Shown piece by piece: positions 10,955 through 21,872 of a stretch of 64,000 nt of DNA; position 1 is the stretch's first letter; each line of letters opens with the position of its first letter. Location: positions 37,998,776-38,062,775 of the forward strand of contig NC_064536.1 of assembly GCF_023856365.1 (NCBI RefSeq), read 5' to 3'. Both the position numbers and the translations under genes were made by a program. The stretch comes from Brienomyrus brachyistius. Its lineage: Eukaryota > Chordata > Actinopteri > Osteoglossiformes > Mormyridae. The notes beneath the pieces are model-generated. The model saw only the letters and a program-made list of their open reading frames with translations, ran no database searches and was not told the DNA's origin.

Positions 10955-11559
10955 CTGTAAACATCACAGTATAAACATCATCACTTTAAGGTTGATAACA
11001 TGTGATCTCTGTTATGAATAGCTTCTAGTTCACATCAAAACCTTCCTTTTGAAACTACTACATAATTAATAAATGTACAAATTCATTGTTACGAGGCGCA
11101 GTCTATGGAGTTGGGGAGTAACAGAATACATGTGTGGGTGGATGTGTGATGTGGGGGGGCAGAACAAACATTGGTGCACAAAACAGGTCGTGCTGTATAA
11201 ACAGAGTGTGTATTTACAAGATTGCTCACCAGTGTAGGTACAGACTTCAAGGGTGACCCAAGACAACATGACAAACAAAACAATCTACCACACAAAATCC
11301 CAAACTAACTCACCTATAAAAGAAAACTGAAACAAAAGGCAATCACTCTCACTATTTCTCTATCCAAATATACAAATAAATCGAACAATGAAAACAGCAC
11401 TCACTCTTGACACCATACACGATACAGACTCGGTATGTCAAAACCACGGGTTCAGCTTTCTGGTAGTCAGGAGCACAGGCAAAATGGTTGGTGCTCAGGA
11501 AAGGCAAATACAGAGAACAGGTGACCAAAAATCAGGGGACAAAACAAAACATGATAAAC

Positions 11560-11856
11560 CAGGAAACAGACCTGGGGGGTATTTTCCGTACGTCACATAA
11601 ATCATCCGAGATCAGACGCCTCGTCTTGGATGAGTTAATGCTGGTGAAACTAATCCGGGATAAGTTGGTTTTTCAAAGGCAGCTGTGTAGTAGATTAGTC
11701 TAGCTGGATCCATTCACCCGAGGCGATTGTGCGCACTTACACTGCTTAAAAATCCCATATATATCAAATCTAGAAAACTTGATCGGCAAGTCTCTCATTG
11801 ACTTCCACAAAATGTAAAAAAACAGGCTCCCTTTTTCACGCAATCCGGGCAGGACC

Positions 11857-11896
<40 letters not shown>
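11560..11896. other. Intronic stretch with element-like sequence and (ATT)n microsatellite
   Basis: The part from about 11577 (GGGTATTTTCCGTACGTCAC) is shared by all three units and may be a transposon end, not identified. It is followed by an (ATT)n run at about 11855-11895, much longer here than in units 2 and 3 (about 32127-32146, 60086-60106). Confidence 0.4.
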
Positions 11897-12636
11897 CGGT
11901 TTTCCCCCCACAGTCCAAAGTCATGCTGAGGCTAATTGGAGTTGCTAAATTGCCCGTAGGTGTGCGTGCGTGAGTGAATGGTGTGTGAGTGTGCCCTGCG
12001 ACGGGCTGGCCCCTGTTAGAGTGTATCTGTGTATTTTATCATATTATTATCCTCCTATATGTGTACGTGCAACCCTTAACAACTAACCCATGGCCCAGAA
12101 AGGGTTGCAGACAAAATGTCCTCACAGGGGCCTACCAGATTGTGAAACAGGAATAAGAGACCTTGAGAAAGGAAACAGATTCTGTCAACATAGCAGGGGG
12201 CCCACCTTGAGATATGTAATGCTTTGTATTAACCCTGTTTCACGGAGGCCTCACACAGCATTTGACTAGTTTAAAGACAAGACCCATGCAACCCCTCCCC
12301 TACCCTATAAATAAAGAAGCCAAGGGACTGTCCTGGGTGACACTCAACAGAGGCGCAGATACTGTCTGTTGCACCTGAAGTGGGCACCCTTGCGCAAGTA
12401 AAACAGAAAGACGTGTGCTGTCTGGTTATTCCTGGGTCCTAAAAGTGGAAGTGTGTGAGTGGTAAGCTGCGGCGCTTCCTCACACAGGAGATTGTAGGAG
12501 TGAAAGCTACGGCGCTTTCTCCTAACAGCCCCCCATCCAGGGTTGTTCCCTGCCTCGTGCCCATAGCTTCCGGGATAGGCTCCGGACCTCCCACAACCCA
12601 GTAGGATATGCGGTTTGGAAAATGGATGGATGGATA
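11897..12636 (+). mobile_element. 5'-truncated SINE, split by a solo LTR
   Basis: The body and tail of the tRNA-headed SINE seen complete at 56400-56755, beginning at GTTTTCCCCCCACAGTCC and ending in ATGGATGGATGG. The tRNA-like head is missing. The solo LTR at 12014-12527 sits inside. In units 2 and 3 the same SINE copy is uninterrupted. The SINE lies at the end of the HARBI1-like reading frame. Confidence 0.8.
12014..12527 (+). mobile_element. Solo LTR, 514 bp, unit 1 only
   Basis: Ends TGTTAG...CTAACA with a perfect 5-bp target duplication GCCCC (12009-12013, 12528-12532). Contains a promoter-like CCCTATAAATAAAG near 12302. The empty site is intact in units 2 and 3. Likely a retrovirus-like or other LTR element reduced by recombination between its LTRs; no internal region or coding sequence is present. 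Confidence 0.87.
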
Positions 12637-13095
12637 TTGCCTGTAATGGCATAAAACGCCTCTTTAATTGCCTGCACTCGCAGGTGTCCGGGAAAAACAA
12701 TGAAAACCTGAAGGAAATATTTCAGGCCCGAACAGATTTGGCAAATTGCCTGGCAAACTGCACTCTTTGATATATTTTATACATCACATACAGTAAATAA
12801 AAAAACTGCCGCTTCCAAAATATCTCAAGGCAATGCACATTGTCTGTGTGGCTGTGAGAGCCTGACTTCACCTAGTTGGACTCCTACTATACGGAGCCAA
12901 TAAATCTTTAAGATTTAATATTCCATCTCGGCTGAAGAGGTATCTTTTGAAAACAAAATAATCCAGCAATAATAAAGGATCTTTCCGATTGCACAAAACC
13001 CTCTCAATTTCAAATTCTATTTTTATTACTTGTGCACCGATTGCAATTGTTCGCTCATCCTTGAATGGCGAGGCCATGACTGAATGGATTTCCAT
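12637..13095 (-). pseudogene. HARBI1-like (PIF/Harbinger) transposase, N-terminal half
   Basis: From the ATG at 13095 the frame reads IGAQVIKIEFEIERVL, then FKRYLFSRDGILNLKDLLAPY, up to a stop near 12868. After that the homologous sequence continues in broken frames to HLRVQ-AIKEAFYAITGN at the SINE junction. This is the N-terminal half of HARBI1-like transposases; no DDE catalytic residues are in this part. The catalytic half is not adjacent. In unit 2 the same half reads openly further (36325-35902). Confidence 0.78.
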
Positions 13096-13152
13096 GCACG
13101 GACACTGATTAAGTGTGTGAGCTAATCCTTGTTCATATAGAACAAACCTGTG

Positions 13153-13309
13153 GCCCGTACTGCCTTATCGGTGTAACTTGTCGGATTTAAGGTACCGCAG
13201 TTTAAACTTCATAGGACTTCATATTTGTTCACTTACATTTTGCCCAGACTAACTTAAATCCGACAAGTTACGCCAGTTAAGCCAGTAACCCCGCTTCGTA
13301 GTACAGGCC
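13153..13309. mobile_element. Short terminal-repeat element (MITE-like)
   Basis: About 157 bp with ends GGCCCGTACT and AGTACAGGCC, and inner inverted segments built on AACTTGTCGGATTTAAG. It occupies the same site as the 3.6-kb element of unit 2 (36380-39947) and looks like an internally deleted relative. No coding frame. Confidence 0.55.
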
Positions 13310-13355
13310 ACCGATCGCAATTAAAGCTTGTGTCACTTCATTTTTCCATACATCC

Positions 13356-13618
13356 TGTCCTGCCCCGAACGTCAGCTCCTCCCATGTGTCACGCCCCCTC
13401 ATTAACCTCGTGTGGATTCCTCCTGTTTACCAGCAGTTTCTTGTTGTCATTAGAAATAGGTATTTAAGTCTGCGTTAGCTATGTTTTCCCCAGTCCGGTC
13501 ATTGAAGTCTAACGTCCATCTTGTTATGATCCTTGGTGTTTTCTTAATAAACCCTCGTTCGCCGACTCTCCGTCTTCCTGCTCCTGCTTCCCTGGTCCGA
13601 TCCAGAACATCTGTGACG
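13356..13618 (+). mobile_element. Solo LTR of the TGTCA-type family (eroded)
   Basis: Starts TGTCCTGCCC, has TTAATAAACCC near 13545 and ends near TCTGTGACG. Unit 2 keeps both ends but lost about 175 bp from the middle (39993-40079). No target duplication recognised. Confidence 0.6.
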
Positions 13619-13949
13619 TAATAAGTAAACTGGAAAAAGCCCAATAACTAACAAGCTGAATGGAGGCATATTGCCACCTATTGTAGCAGAGTCAAACATA
13701 CTTTGGTCAATAAATTGATTCCCCTCCCGTGCATGTATACTGGGACAAGGACAGTAGCCCGATTGAATGGCATAGTCAGGCTATAACTGCAGCTCAGCTT
13801 AGCTGTGCATGTTAATGTACTGACTGTTAGCTGTTATCGCCAACCGGAACAACTTAGCAGTGATGGGTTACTCTTCTTTGGCCAGCCCTTCAGTGTAATG
13901 TCATACACCCTGGACAAGGTAGGGTCACAACCTGTCTGAATCGCAGATA

Positions 13950-14152
13950 CTTCACTGGCAATGGATCAATCGTAAGTAATTCTCATCTCATGAAGCACGT
14001 CTCATCATCACATGCTTCTACAAAACTAGTGACCAAGAATGCCGGTGTTGATAGTAGCACAAACCAGGTCCAGCAAACATGAGCTCCACTAACAAAGAAG
14101 GAGACGGAGACACGCCATCCAAGCAGTCCAAGCTTGATTTTTCCGCTCCCTG
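13950..14152 (+). pseudogene. BED-finger remnant of a ZBED/hAT element
   Basis: The conserved part reads SNLMKHVSSSHAS, the histidine end of a BED zinc finger, followed by a short linker and a stop after KLDFSAP. In unit 1 the frame is broken; in unit 2 (40419-40604) it is open for 61 residues. The cysteine pair of the finger cannot be read. Confidence 0.5.
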
Positions 14153-14502
14153 AAAACGTGTGACACAGACTGAACTAAACAGACCAGTTAGCCATGTATG
14201 TTGTTGTGAACATGCTGTCGTTATAGATAGTTGAGTCAGATTCCTTCAGAGATCTCATTGGTAAAATATTCCTGTTAGAGGAGGGGTAGTCCCACCATGC
14301 AGACACTGAGTATGCTAAAATGAATGTCGAGCTCAAACGCTCATTTTAAAAACATCGGCCGACATTTTCAATTTTTTTGTTAGGTGATTTAACAAAAACA
14401 AGTGCGTCATTGTCGTTTCAGAATATGGCTTCCAATTTCCTGCCACACGTCTGGTTTTGTCATAATTTATAATTAAAGTTCAACATAAATTATTACATGA
14501 CA
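14153..14502. other. Intronic AT-rich stretch, nothing recognised
   Basis: Shared with unit 2 (40605-40950). No reading frame and no repeat family identified. Confidence 0.4.
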
Positions 14503-15042
14503 TTAAATAAACTGTTTATCATGTCTTTGCTGGTCACTCAGCACTGCGAAACTGTTTCCGGAATGATTTTCTTTTGTATGAAGCATCAGGATTTTGTCTG
14601 TACTAGACAAACTCCAACAATAATCAGCCATCATATTTACACTCCAACATCTTTGGTATCTTCGCTCAATTTCACTACTATCTTGGTGAAATCTGTCACC
14701 TTGCTCCTCACTATACAGATTTTCAGGAAAGTAATCAAGGTGCAAGACTAGGAAATGCATCTTAACACTCATTCTACATCCAAGATCTTGAAAACGACAT
14801 ATCATATCCTTGACGTGAACCTCATAGTCAAATAAATTCTTGTTTCCGAGAAATCCATCAATGACTTTACGGAATTCTTCCCAGACTTGCCTCTCCACTG
14901 TCACCATTTTGGCTGCAAATACACTGTCCTTCAGCAACCTTCTTATCTGTGGTCCAACAAAGATTCCAACCTTTAATTTAGCATCACTGATTTCTGGAAA
15001 TTCACTGACTAGGTACTGAAAAGCTTCACTTTCCTTATCCAA
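14503..15042 (-). pseudogene. Transposon-derived uncharacterised protein fragment
   Basis: A 179-residue open frame. Its motifs match a protein family repeatedly seen as uncharacterised, transposon-derived genes in fish and arthropods: IFVGPQIRRLLKD, LGCRMSVKMHFLVLHLDYFPENL, then RFHQDSSEIERRYQ and MMADYCWSL. The frame also extends upstream of the first Met (FVKALDKES). I see no catalytic core here. The usual GxxSDEHGERFHQD block is shortened (ENLYSEEQGDRFHQD). It stands in the V-TM intron of gene 2, antisense to nothing, same strand. Unit 2 has a close copy at 40951-41500. Confidence 0.6.
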
Positions 15043-15223
15043 CGCTTTAACGAAGTTTAAGGTTGGCGTTAGTGGACCAGCAACAGCATACCTGTAACTT
15101 TACATAATTGCAAGCTGTCTGTAAACCCTGCTGACTAGTTTGTATAAAAAATGAGTCGTTGACAGGTTACTGGTGATTTTATATGACTGGTATCAGAATG
15201 ACATTATTAGGTACGCAATGCAT

Positions 15224-15511
15224 TGTCAGGGTTCGCGGTGAGGCGGGTGAAGCGCACGGGCAGGCGAGCGAGTAGGAAGCAGGCAGGGAGCCGCAAGTCG
15301 GGGAAAACTGGGGATTTATTAAAGAACGGGACGGGCAGGACAGAACAGCAGCTCGAAGACTCACCAACATCAATGACGGACCAAAAACTGAGGCAAGACG
15401 TGGACTGAAATAGGCAAGACAACAGGCTACAGCTGGGTACGATCAGGGAAGCACACGTGGATAATCAGGGGGGCGTGGCACACATGAGGAGCTTACGAGC
15501 CGGGTGTGACA
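15224..15511 (-). mobile_element. Solo LTR, 288 bp, TGTCA family, unit 1 only
   Basis: Plus-strand ends TGTCAGGG...GTGTGACA, flanked by TGCAT (15219-15223) and TGAAT (15512-15516), a one-mismatch 5-bp duplication. The empty site in unit 2 reads CAATGCATTATATATG near 41671. The poly(A) signal reads on the minus strand. Clearly the same LTR family as 33050-33333. Confidence 0.83.
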
Positions 15512-15539
15512 TGAATTATATATGAAACAGAAAAACCAG

Positions 15540-17025
15540 ACGTGCTGGAGCAAAACTAAATATACTAAAAATGTTTGTTTATGAAGGATATTTGAAAAAT
15601 GACATTTGATATTATTCACCAAATTTGATCTCGGCTAATGTAATTGAACATGGAGTTGAATTTAAGTTTCTATCGGGGGGGGGGAGGGGGGGGGATCCAA
15701 AACCTTTGACATATTCAAACATACAAAAATGTTACGCAATAGTTACTTTACCTTATGGGAAAATTCTGAGAAATAGCCTGTCAAGCATGGGTTATACGTA
15801 TAGGCAAATATAGCATGGATTTCAAAGTGCATTTTCTTGAAAACGGTACAGTAGATGTTAATCAAATTTTGTCTGAAAATAACTTAGGATCTTGCCTGTC
15901 AGAAAGTATAAGACTTGTTTATCTAGTTTACTTTCCTAAATGCTAGCTAATATAATGTCTATGCATACACCACATATTTAAAGCTCGTATAGCTTGACCG
16001 GCCATCTGACCAAAGTTGACAACCCTGATTTCATGTCAAAAACAGTAATCACTGACTAATTAGTAGCATAAGAAGAACCGTTTTTTACAATAGGCAGTTG
16101 ACTAGTCATTGTCCTGCCCTGGCTGTTCCCCTGAACACTGTGCGGACCAGGTTGAGTAACTGTAGCTACATCAGCGATTCTACAAGGATCGGCAGGTAGT
16201 CTGTGACTCCTTGTGTTAATCCATTCATATTCGCCAATTTATTGTTGCATATTACATGCAGGCTACCCAGTGTGTCTCTGATCTGAACTATCAGGCACAG
16301 TGTTATTCTGGGGAAAATGGCATGGGAACATAGCGTACAAATGGAGAGAATCAGCGCCGAGATCTTTCATTGGCTTGGCTTAAAAATATAAAACGTGTAA
16401 TGAAAAGAATAGTGACACTAATGAGTACATACAACAGTAAAAGTATTAGCCCAGGAGTTATTTGTATATTTATTACATTTAAATACAAGTTAATTGTAAT
16501 TAAACGTGTCTGCAAAATCAAAGCCAGTGCTATACTTTCTGGGCACAGCAAGGTACTACCCCCCTCCCCCATGGGTGCTCCTCTCCTGACTCAGCCAAAG
16601 ACTAAAGACATTTTGGGACTTGGCAAAAGACTAAATGTATTTTGTGGTGCCTTTCGTGAAACAGCAAAAGACAATATCCATTTTCCAATTCCACAAAATC
16701 AGTTTCATCCACAAAATGACTGTGCATCATTCACGAAATGCATTTCGACCACAAAATGTCTTTCTTCTGTTGACGAAATGCAAAGTGCTGATATCAATTC
16801 TGTGAACAAAATGAAACATTCCTTTTTGATTTCTGTGCATGAAAGAAAGTGAAGTCTTTTTGCTCTTGTGGACAGAATACTGTAAGGAATTACTTGATTT
16901 CCTCATTAAATGATGCTTTTTGTGGCTGAGAATGTATTTTACACGAAAATGAGGGCTTGACACTTGGTGCCCCATAGTTGCACATTTACCATAATTTGCC
17001 GTTGAATTGAATTAAATTAAATTAC
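15540..17025. other. Intronic stretch with G-run and ACAAAATG-rich repeat block
   Basis: A G-run broken by one A stands at about 15676-15695. At about 16590-16830 short motifs such as CACAAAATG, GACGAAATGCA and their reverse complements recur many times, giving an internally repetitive block that is shared with unit 2 (42740-42990). No exon is visible. Confidence 0.45.
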
Positions 17026-17376
17026 CTGTGAATTTCAGCTTTGTACAGTTTCCAAACTTTAGATCACTGCTTTGGATGCAGCAATAGATCAGCAGATCTG
17101 CCTCAGTGATGTTCTTCAGCTGCAGACTGTGTGTGTTAGAGTCAGAAACAGGAACCAGCCTCCCTCTGTATTCATCTCTGATGTTATCAAGATTCATATC
17201 AAATCCAGAGCTGAACCTCAGGTCCATGACTCTGACTGGTATGTGGTCTGACTGCAGGGAAAACCAGGAAAGCTCTGTCTTTACAGGGATCCCACAAGGC
17301 AGAGTGGCTGCTCCTCCAGGCTGGACCTCTATCACCGTCGGCTCCTCAGCCTGGGTCACTAGAGCAGCACTGCAAC
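17026..17376 (-). CDS. Gene 2 exon 2: V-set Ig domain
   Basis: Complete 351-base exon, acceptor CCAG|GT and donor ACAG|GTAATT, phase 1 at both ends. Encodes 117 residues: N-terminal CSAALVTQAEE, first Ig cysteine in TLPC, core Trp in LSWF, glycosylation motif KNIT, F-strand D-L-L-I-Y-C-C with an additional Cys before the canonical one, and G-strand FGNCTKLKF. The last motif resembles the joining-segment FGxGTxL of antigen receptors but is fixed in the exon and has Cys for the second Gly. NCT is a second glycosylation site. Confidence 0.9.
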
Positions 17377-18074
17377 CTGGAGACACAGAAAACAGAGTAA
17401 ATATGATATTAATAAAAGCTGAATTAAGCTATAAAGTGTTGAGGTAATAATAAACAGGCTTCATTCAGGCTGCATTAAGATATTTAAAATAGTGCCCTGC
17501 ATCACCTGGGACATTCTTACCCTGAATCTGCAACCGCTAAAATCAAGAAAACCAGTTTGAACTGTTTGTCATTACAAAGCAAATGGTTCACATGTTTAGT
17601 AAGAAGCTGTTTGTAAATGGACAATATGCTCTAAGATTATTTCTGTCTCACATCACATCTGTTTATAAATTCTTACAAGTCTTCTAGATTGTGTGAAAGG
17701 CTTTGTACCACATAAAACAACAGTAAGTAAGACACTTCCTTCAAAACATTAACTTTTGTTGTTGCGTTTTATTGAAATTAAGATAATAGTCAGCATCTCT
17801 GTATTCAAACAGTCACGTTATTCTCAGTATCACAGCCTCGGCTCTATGGCGTCATTTCTTCAGGTTACATCATTAACGACTAATAATCATTACTGACATT
17901 ATTATCAGCATTTTCAGTTTAATTTTGATTGTATTTTTTGTAATAATATTGCAGTCACGTTTGATATATTTAATATGAACATAAACATCGATCAGAGACA
18001 TATCTGGAAATACTAAACACTATAAACATTAAAATATCAAAAACACCATGAAATGTTAAATCGTTCATACTTAC

Positions 18075-18099
18075 AAAGGAATGCGAGACTGAAAAACAT
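18075..18099 (-). CDS. Gene 2 exon 1: leader
   Basis: ATG at 18099 opens MFFSLAFL and the exon ends T|GTAAGTAT in phase 1. Joined to exon 2 it gives MFFSLAFLCCSAALV, a short signal peptide. 5' UTR extent unknown. Confidence 0.82.
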
Positions 18100-18263
18100 T
18101 TTAAAGCAGATTTAAGTATTAGGAAGCTATCTTCATTCAAATACAAGGCTGAATTTGTTAAGTACTAAGTTGAGAGTCAGATCACAAAAGGAAATATAGA
18201 TACTGAAGCCTGTTAGCCAAAAGCGTGAAGTAAACAACATCTCACACTCACAGCTCTGCTCTG

Positions 18264-18284
18264 TTATAACCCGGATATTATAGC
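18264..18284 (-). promoter_or_regulatory. Possible TATA-like core promoter of gene 2
   Basis: Same GCTATAATATCC / GGTTATAAC block and spacing to the ATG as in genes 1 and 3. Weak evidence. Confidence 0.2.
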
Positions 18285-18616
18285 AGGAGCAGTTTGTACC
18301 AAATTACCTGCTGGTCCTTTAATGCTGGACTCTGTTCACCACAGAGATTCACACTAAATATAGAAATAAACAGCAGATCACAGAGAAAGTGAGTGAACAC
18401 AGCACAGCACTGACAGTTTAGCAAAACACAAGAGCTGCTAACTTAAGCTCACTGAACACAATCTGTGTGGGTCCAGTGCACTCCCTCGTACCCGTGTTTG
18501 TGGGGTTCTGGGGGGTGGGCTGGTCCAGTGGGCTGTGGATACAGGGAGGTTTGTGCCTGAAAAAGTTCTGGTCTGTTTAAATGAGATGAAAGAGTATAAT
18601 GCAGATTGCAGCTCTG

Positions 18617-19013
18617 TTCATTCTACAGACAGCATAGTGTGGGACTCATCTGCACCTCATCTGACATGGCAACAGCAACTCCAAGAATTCAGCATCAAAG
18701 GTGCAGATGTGGTTCAAAGAAAGTAACATCCTATGCAGGCTTAAAGAATACACAAAGGCTTGAAAAAGTGCTTGGGATCAGAGCAACAGGTTATATATGT
18801 ATATAGGTGAAGTGTAAGTTATTACCCCCCCCCCCCCACTGCCATTGTGATCTGTCTTCTGTGGTGTTGTGTTTTATGTTGCACTTATGGTTACGGAGAA
18901 TGATATTTCGTCTCACTGTATACTTATTGTGTATTGTTGGGATGACAATAAAGCTCTACTTATTTACTTACTTACTTCATTCTACAGACAGCATAGTGTG
19001 GGGCTCATCTGCA
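18617..19013. repeat. 38-bp direct repeats around retroposon-like insert (unit 2 copy)
   Basis: Counterpart of 1473-1867, repeats at 18617-18654 and 18976-19013. The C-run in the insert is longer here than in unit 1. Confidence 0.6.
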
Positions 19014-21075
19014 TGTTTGGGTAAGATCCACACCTGCTACGGTCTCTGATGTAAGATCTCTGATAATCACCAGCTTCTCTAAATCAATCACGGGCTTCTC
19101 TAAATAAGGAAACTCCACCTCTGGCCCTCTGGAGCTGCTTAGAAACTAACCAGGGCCTTTTAAATCATCTGCTTACTGATTTAGGAGCAAACTGTGGCCT
19201 GTGTCTCTGGTGCACTGTCAGGTCTCTCTGTGACTGAGGTTAATAATGGCTGATGGAAAGTCTTTCACAAGCTGGTGGGTTTCAACAGCTTCACCCTGAA
19301 CGTCTGCAGGGTGCGGTTGTGAATCTTGTTTCCATGGTGACGATGGGGCCACAGGCCTCTGGGTCAAAGCTACACTAAAATGTCTGCTCTCTCCTCTGTA
19401 GCTGTAATAAAACACACAGGATCTTCACATGAATCCCAGAGAGGAGCTGATTTGTGTCAGCAGGACACCAGTAAAGCTCTCTGAGAAGGACTTTACCTAA
19501 TTTCTGGAATGTTTAAAGAGGGAGAGAAAATGTGCTCAGTCATGGTGAGTCTGTCCCAGGAAGCTCAGAATGGGAGGTGATACTAATTATGACTGTGACC
19601 AAAACATTATCATAACGCATCTAGAGGTTTTCCGGTTCAATTAGTAATTGTTATGCATCCACTGAAACTAATTTAAAAGTCTTTAAACTACACATACACT
19701 GAAATGGAGCTCCATTGTACATTGACATAAACATTAGTCACTCTTATTGATCCAAAACTTTAAAACTGTGAAAGATCAAGTCTGAATCTTTCTAGACCAC
19801 AGACATTTTGCTCTTCTTTATTGTAAATTCAGGGTACAGACACTGATTTGTCTGGAATGATTCTGCTAAACAGTGTGTAGCTAATGTGTCGGGGAACATT
19901 GACATATGCAGAATTATATATGTAAATGTAGTGTGTAATGTAGTTTATAAGGAGGTACAGCACTGAGAACACTAATGAAACTGAATGTTTAAAGTAAGAA
20001 AGTCAAGCAAGCAGGCTGAATGTGCCATGAACACTGTTTCGTATACAGAGACACAGCATGCGTGTTCATCCTGCTGTGCTTCTCTGGAGACACAAAACTG
20101 CCTCCCTGTGCTGCTGACCGGCTGAATGCTGAGGGACCGGCTTCAGTTCCCTCTACGGGACCCCAGGCGTGGTTCAGTTTGCTTGGGGCTGATGTCTCTC
20201 TGTCTCCCTCTGTCTCTCTCTGTCTCTCTCTGTCTATGTCTCTTTCTGTCTGATGTTCCATCAGTGTGTTGAATCTGCCTCTTGAGGACCACAGAAGTCT
20301 GTTAATTGTTTTCAGAGCCACTTCTGCTACATTCTTCAGAAAAGTCAAACAGCAGCAGTCTAAAGGTAAAAATACTACCCCCCACGACAATGACCCCCCC
20401 CCCCCCCCCCTCCAACAAGGAGGGTGCAGCATCTACAGGCTGTTTGTACCAGTGCACAGGAAGTCAGGCTCCTTTCTAAGGTTCTAGGCCCAGATTCCCC
20501 CACCGCTCGGCATTCTGGGAGAAGCTGCATTTCAGATGCACCACTGAGGTCAGTGTTGCCCCTGTGTCTGGCTCGAGAAGCTGCTGCTTACACAGCTTTA
20601 ACAAATAAACATCAAAGCAAAACACAATCAGGGAGGTTGTATAATGTAATATATACTAGGCTTCTAGCTTAAGCTTTTTGCCCCCACGTGGTTTTCACAC
20701 ATCGTGATGCCGTGAGTAACAGCATACAAAGAGGAACGCAGAAACATCACACATTAGCAAAACTGGTGCAGAAAGATGCTGGGCATTCCAGCAACATTTT
20801 AACAGCATTTCCAACGTCAGTGTGCAAACTCAGCTCTCCCCAGTAGTCATGCGCTTTGAGCTCCTGTTTCACATTCAGGAGACGCAAAGTCATTTACTTT
20901 GTTTATTTAGCAAATGCATTAATCCAAAGCAAAATGTATTTGCAGTTAGTGTTAAGGGCCCTGCTCAGGGGCCCATGGTGACATCACTGTGCCGAGGGAC
21001 TTTCTGATGACAGGTGCAGCGTCCAAACCCACCGAGCCACTGCAGGCTGCTGAAGCATGAACCTGAGAATCATAA
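19014..21075. other. Intergenic stretch, no gene (unit 2 copy)
   Basis: Counterpart of 1868-3950. Microsatellite at about 20195-20250 and a long C-run at about 20394-20410, both length-variable between units. Confidence 0.45.
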
Positions 21076-21872
21076 ATAAACATGAAGGACCTGAGCCGCC
21101 CTGGGGGAACAGAGTCTGACTTTGGGCTTCAGATTCCCTCCTCCCCAACACGGCCCGGTTCTTATGGAGGGCCGAAGAGGACCTAGCGGCCTTCCACCAC
21201 TGCCTTATCTTCACCCAGGAGGACGCGTTGGGGGCCCTCTGGCCCTGAAGACAGGGGACCTTCTCTGCATGCAGAGGAACGGATGATGCTTACACCGGAG
21301 TCCAGGAGCAGTGCCAGAAGGATGGACACCCTCTGCTGAAGTGCTATGGGTGTGAACCCCTGTGGTGCAGGGACAAGAGGGTGACAACTGTATATGTTTT
21401 TAACCCCTGTGTGACTGCAGATGCCATCCAGGTCTTCCTGGGATGTTTTATGGACCTGCTTCCTGGGAGATTAGGGATGACTTGGGGGTTTGGACTGGTA
21501 GACACCAGTTCCAGGTCCGTCTCCGCCCAGACCCTAGTGGGGCAAGTGTGTTTATCCACCCCTGGCCTATTTTAATCTCAATGGGAATAGGGGGTACCTT
21601 TTTTTATTAAGGACAGTCTCCCTTCTGCTGGCAGTGCCAGATGTTCGGACCATCTAGCCCACTGCTGCCCACGGTGGAAGCCCTCCTATGTGGATGCCCT
21701 GTTGGCCAGTTTGCCTGTTATGCATGAGAGGGGCGAGGTCATCCAGCCGCCCACTTTGGAGCGGGAGGAAACAGTGACAGGGGCTGACGGAGAAGCCCTT
21801 TGCCAGGAGGAGGAGGCCCTGTTGACGGTGATGACGATGTCTGAGGGGCCTCCCAGTAAGACACTGTGGTAG
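21076..21872 (+). pseudogene. ZCCHC3-like retroelement ORF1/Gag remnant (unit 2)
   Basis: Same remnant as in unit 1 with a further deletion near 21280 that removes the block before the DDAYTGVQEQC motif. VYVFNPCVTADAIQVFLG is readable. Non-functional. Confidence 0.55.

Larger units (their letters stand above)
1..17057. repeat. Tandem segmental duplication, unit 1
   Basis: First of three head-to-tail copies of one segment. Base 1 corresponds to base 17058 inside the same V-set exon, and the order of landmarks repeats in units 2 and 3: V exon, leader, 38-bp direct repeats, gag-like fragment, Tc1, hAT, solo LTR, Gypsy fragment, receptor tail exons, TM exon, HARBI1 N-half, BED fragment, TE-derived ORF. 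Unit 1 is shorter because it lacks the ~3.5-kb nested LTR insertion, the minisatellite element and about 4.8 kb around the tail exons. It carries private MITE and LTR insertions. Confidence 0.93.
9920..18099 (-). other. Receptor gene 2 locus: V-set/TM/double-ITIM inhibitory receptor
   Basis: Complete five-exon gene, exons 18075-18099, 17026-17376, 10781-10954, 10191-10252 and 9920-10030. All junctions are GT-AG and the phases join without a stop to give 240 residues. Order: signal peptide, one V-set Ig domain with two N-glycosylation sites, Pro-rich stalk with two cysteines, one membrane span, basic juxtamembrane segment, then two ITIM-like tyrosines (VQYVSV, TVYAGI). ITIMs of inhibitory receptors recruit SH2 phosphatases such as SHP-1/2. 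A V domain ending in a J-like FGxxTKL motif plus ITIMs resembles fish novel immune-type receptors (NITR). Family assignment is inference; CD300-like or another fish IgSF group is possible. The 6.1-kb V-TM intron is full of transposons. Confidence 0.82.

Noticed and set aside
10695..10967. Single-exon reading of the TM region as a 90-residue small membrane protein
   Set aside because: Its ends run through the splice acceptor and donor; the internal 174-base part is exon 3 of the receptor gene.
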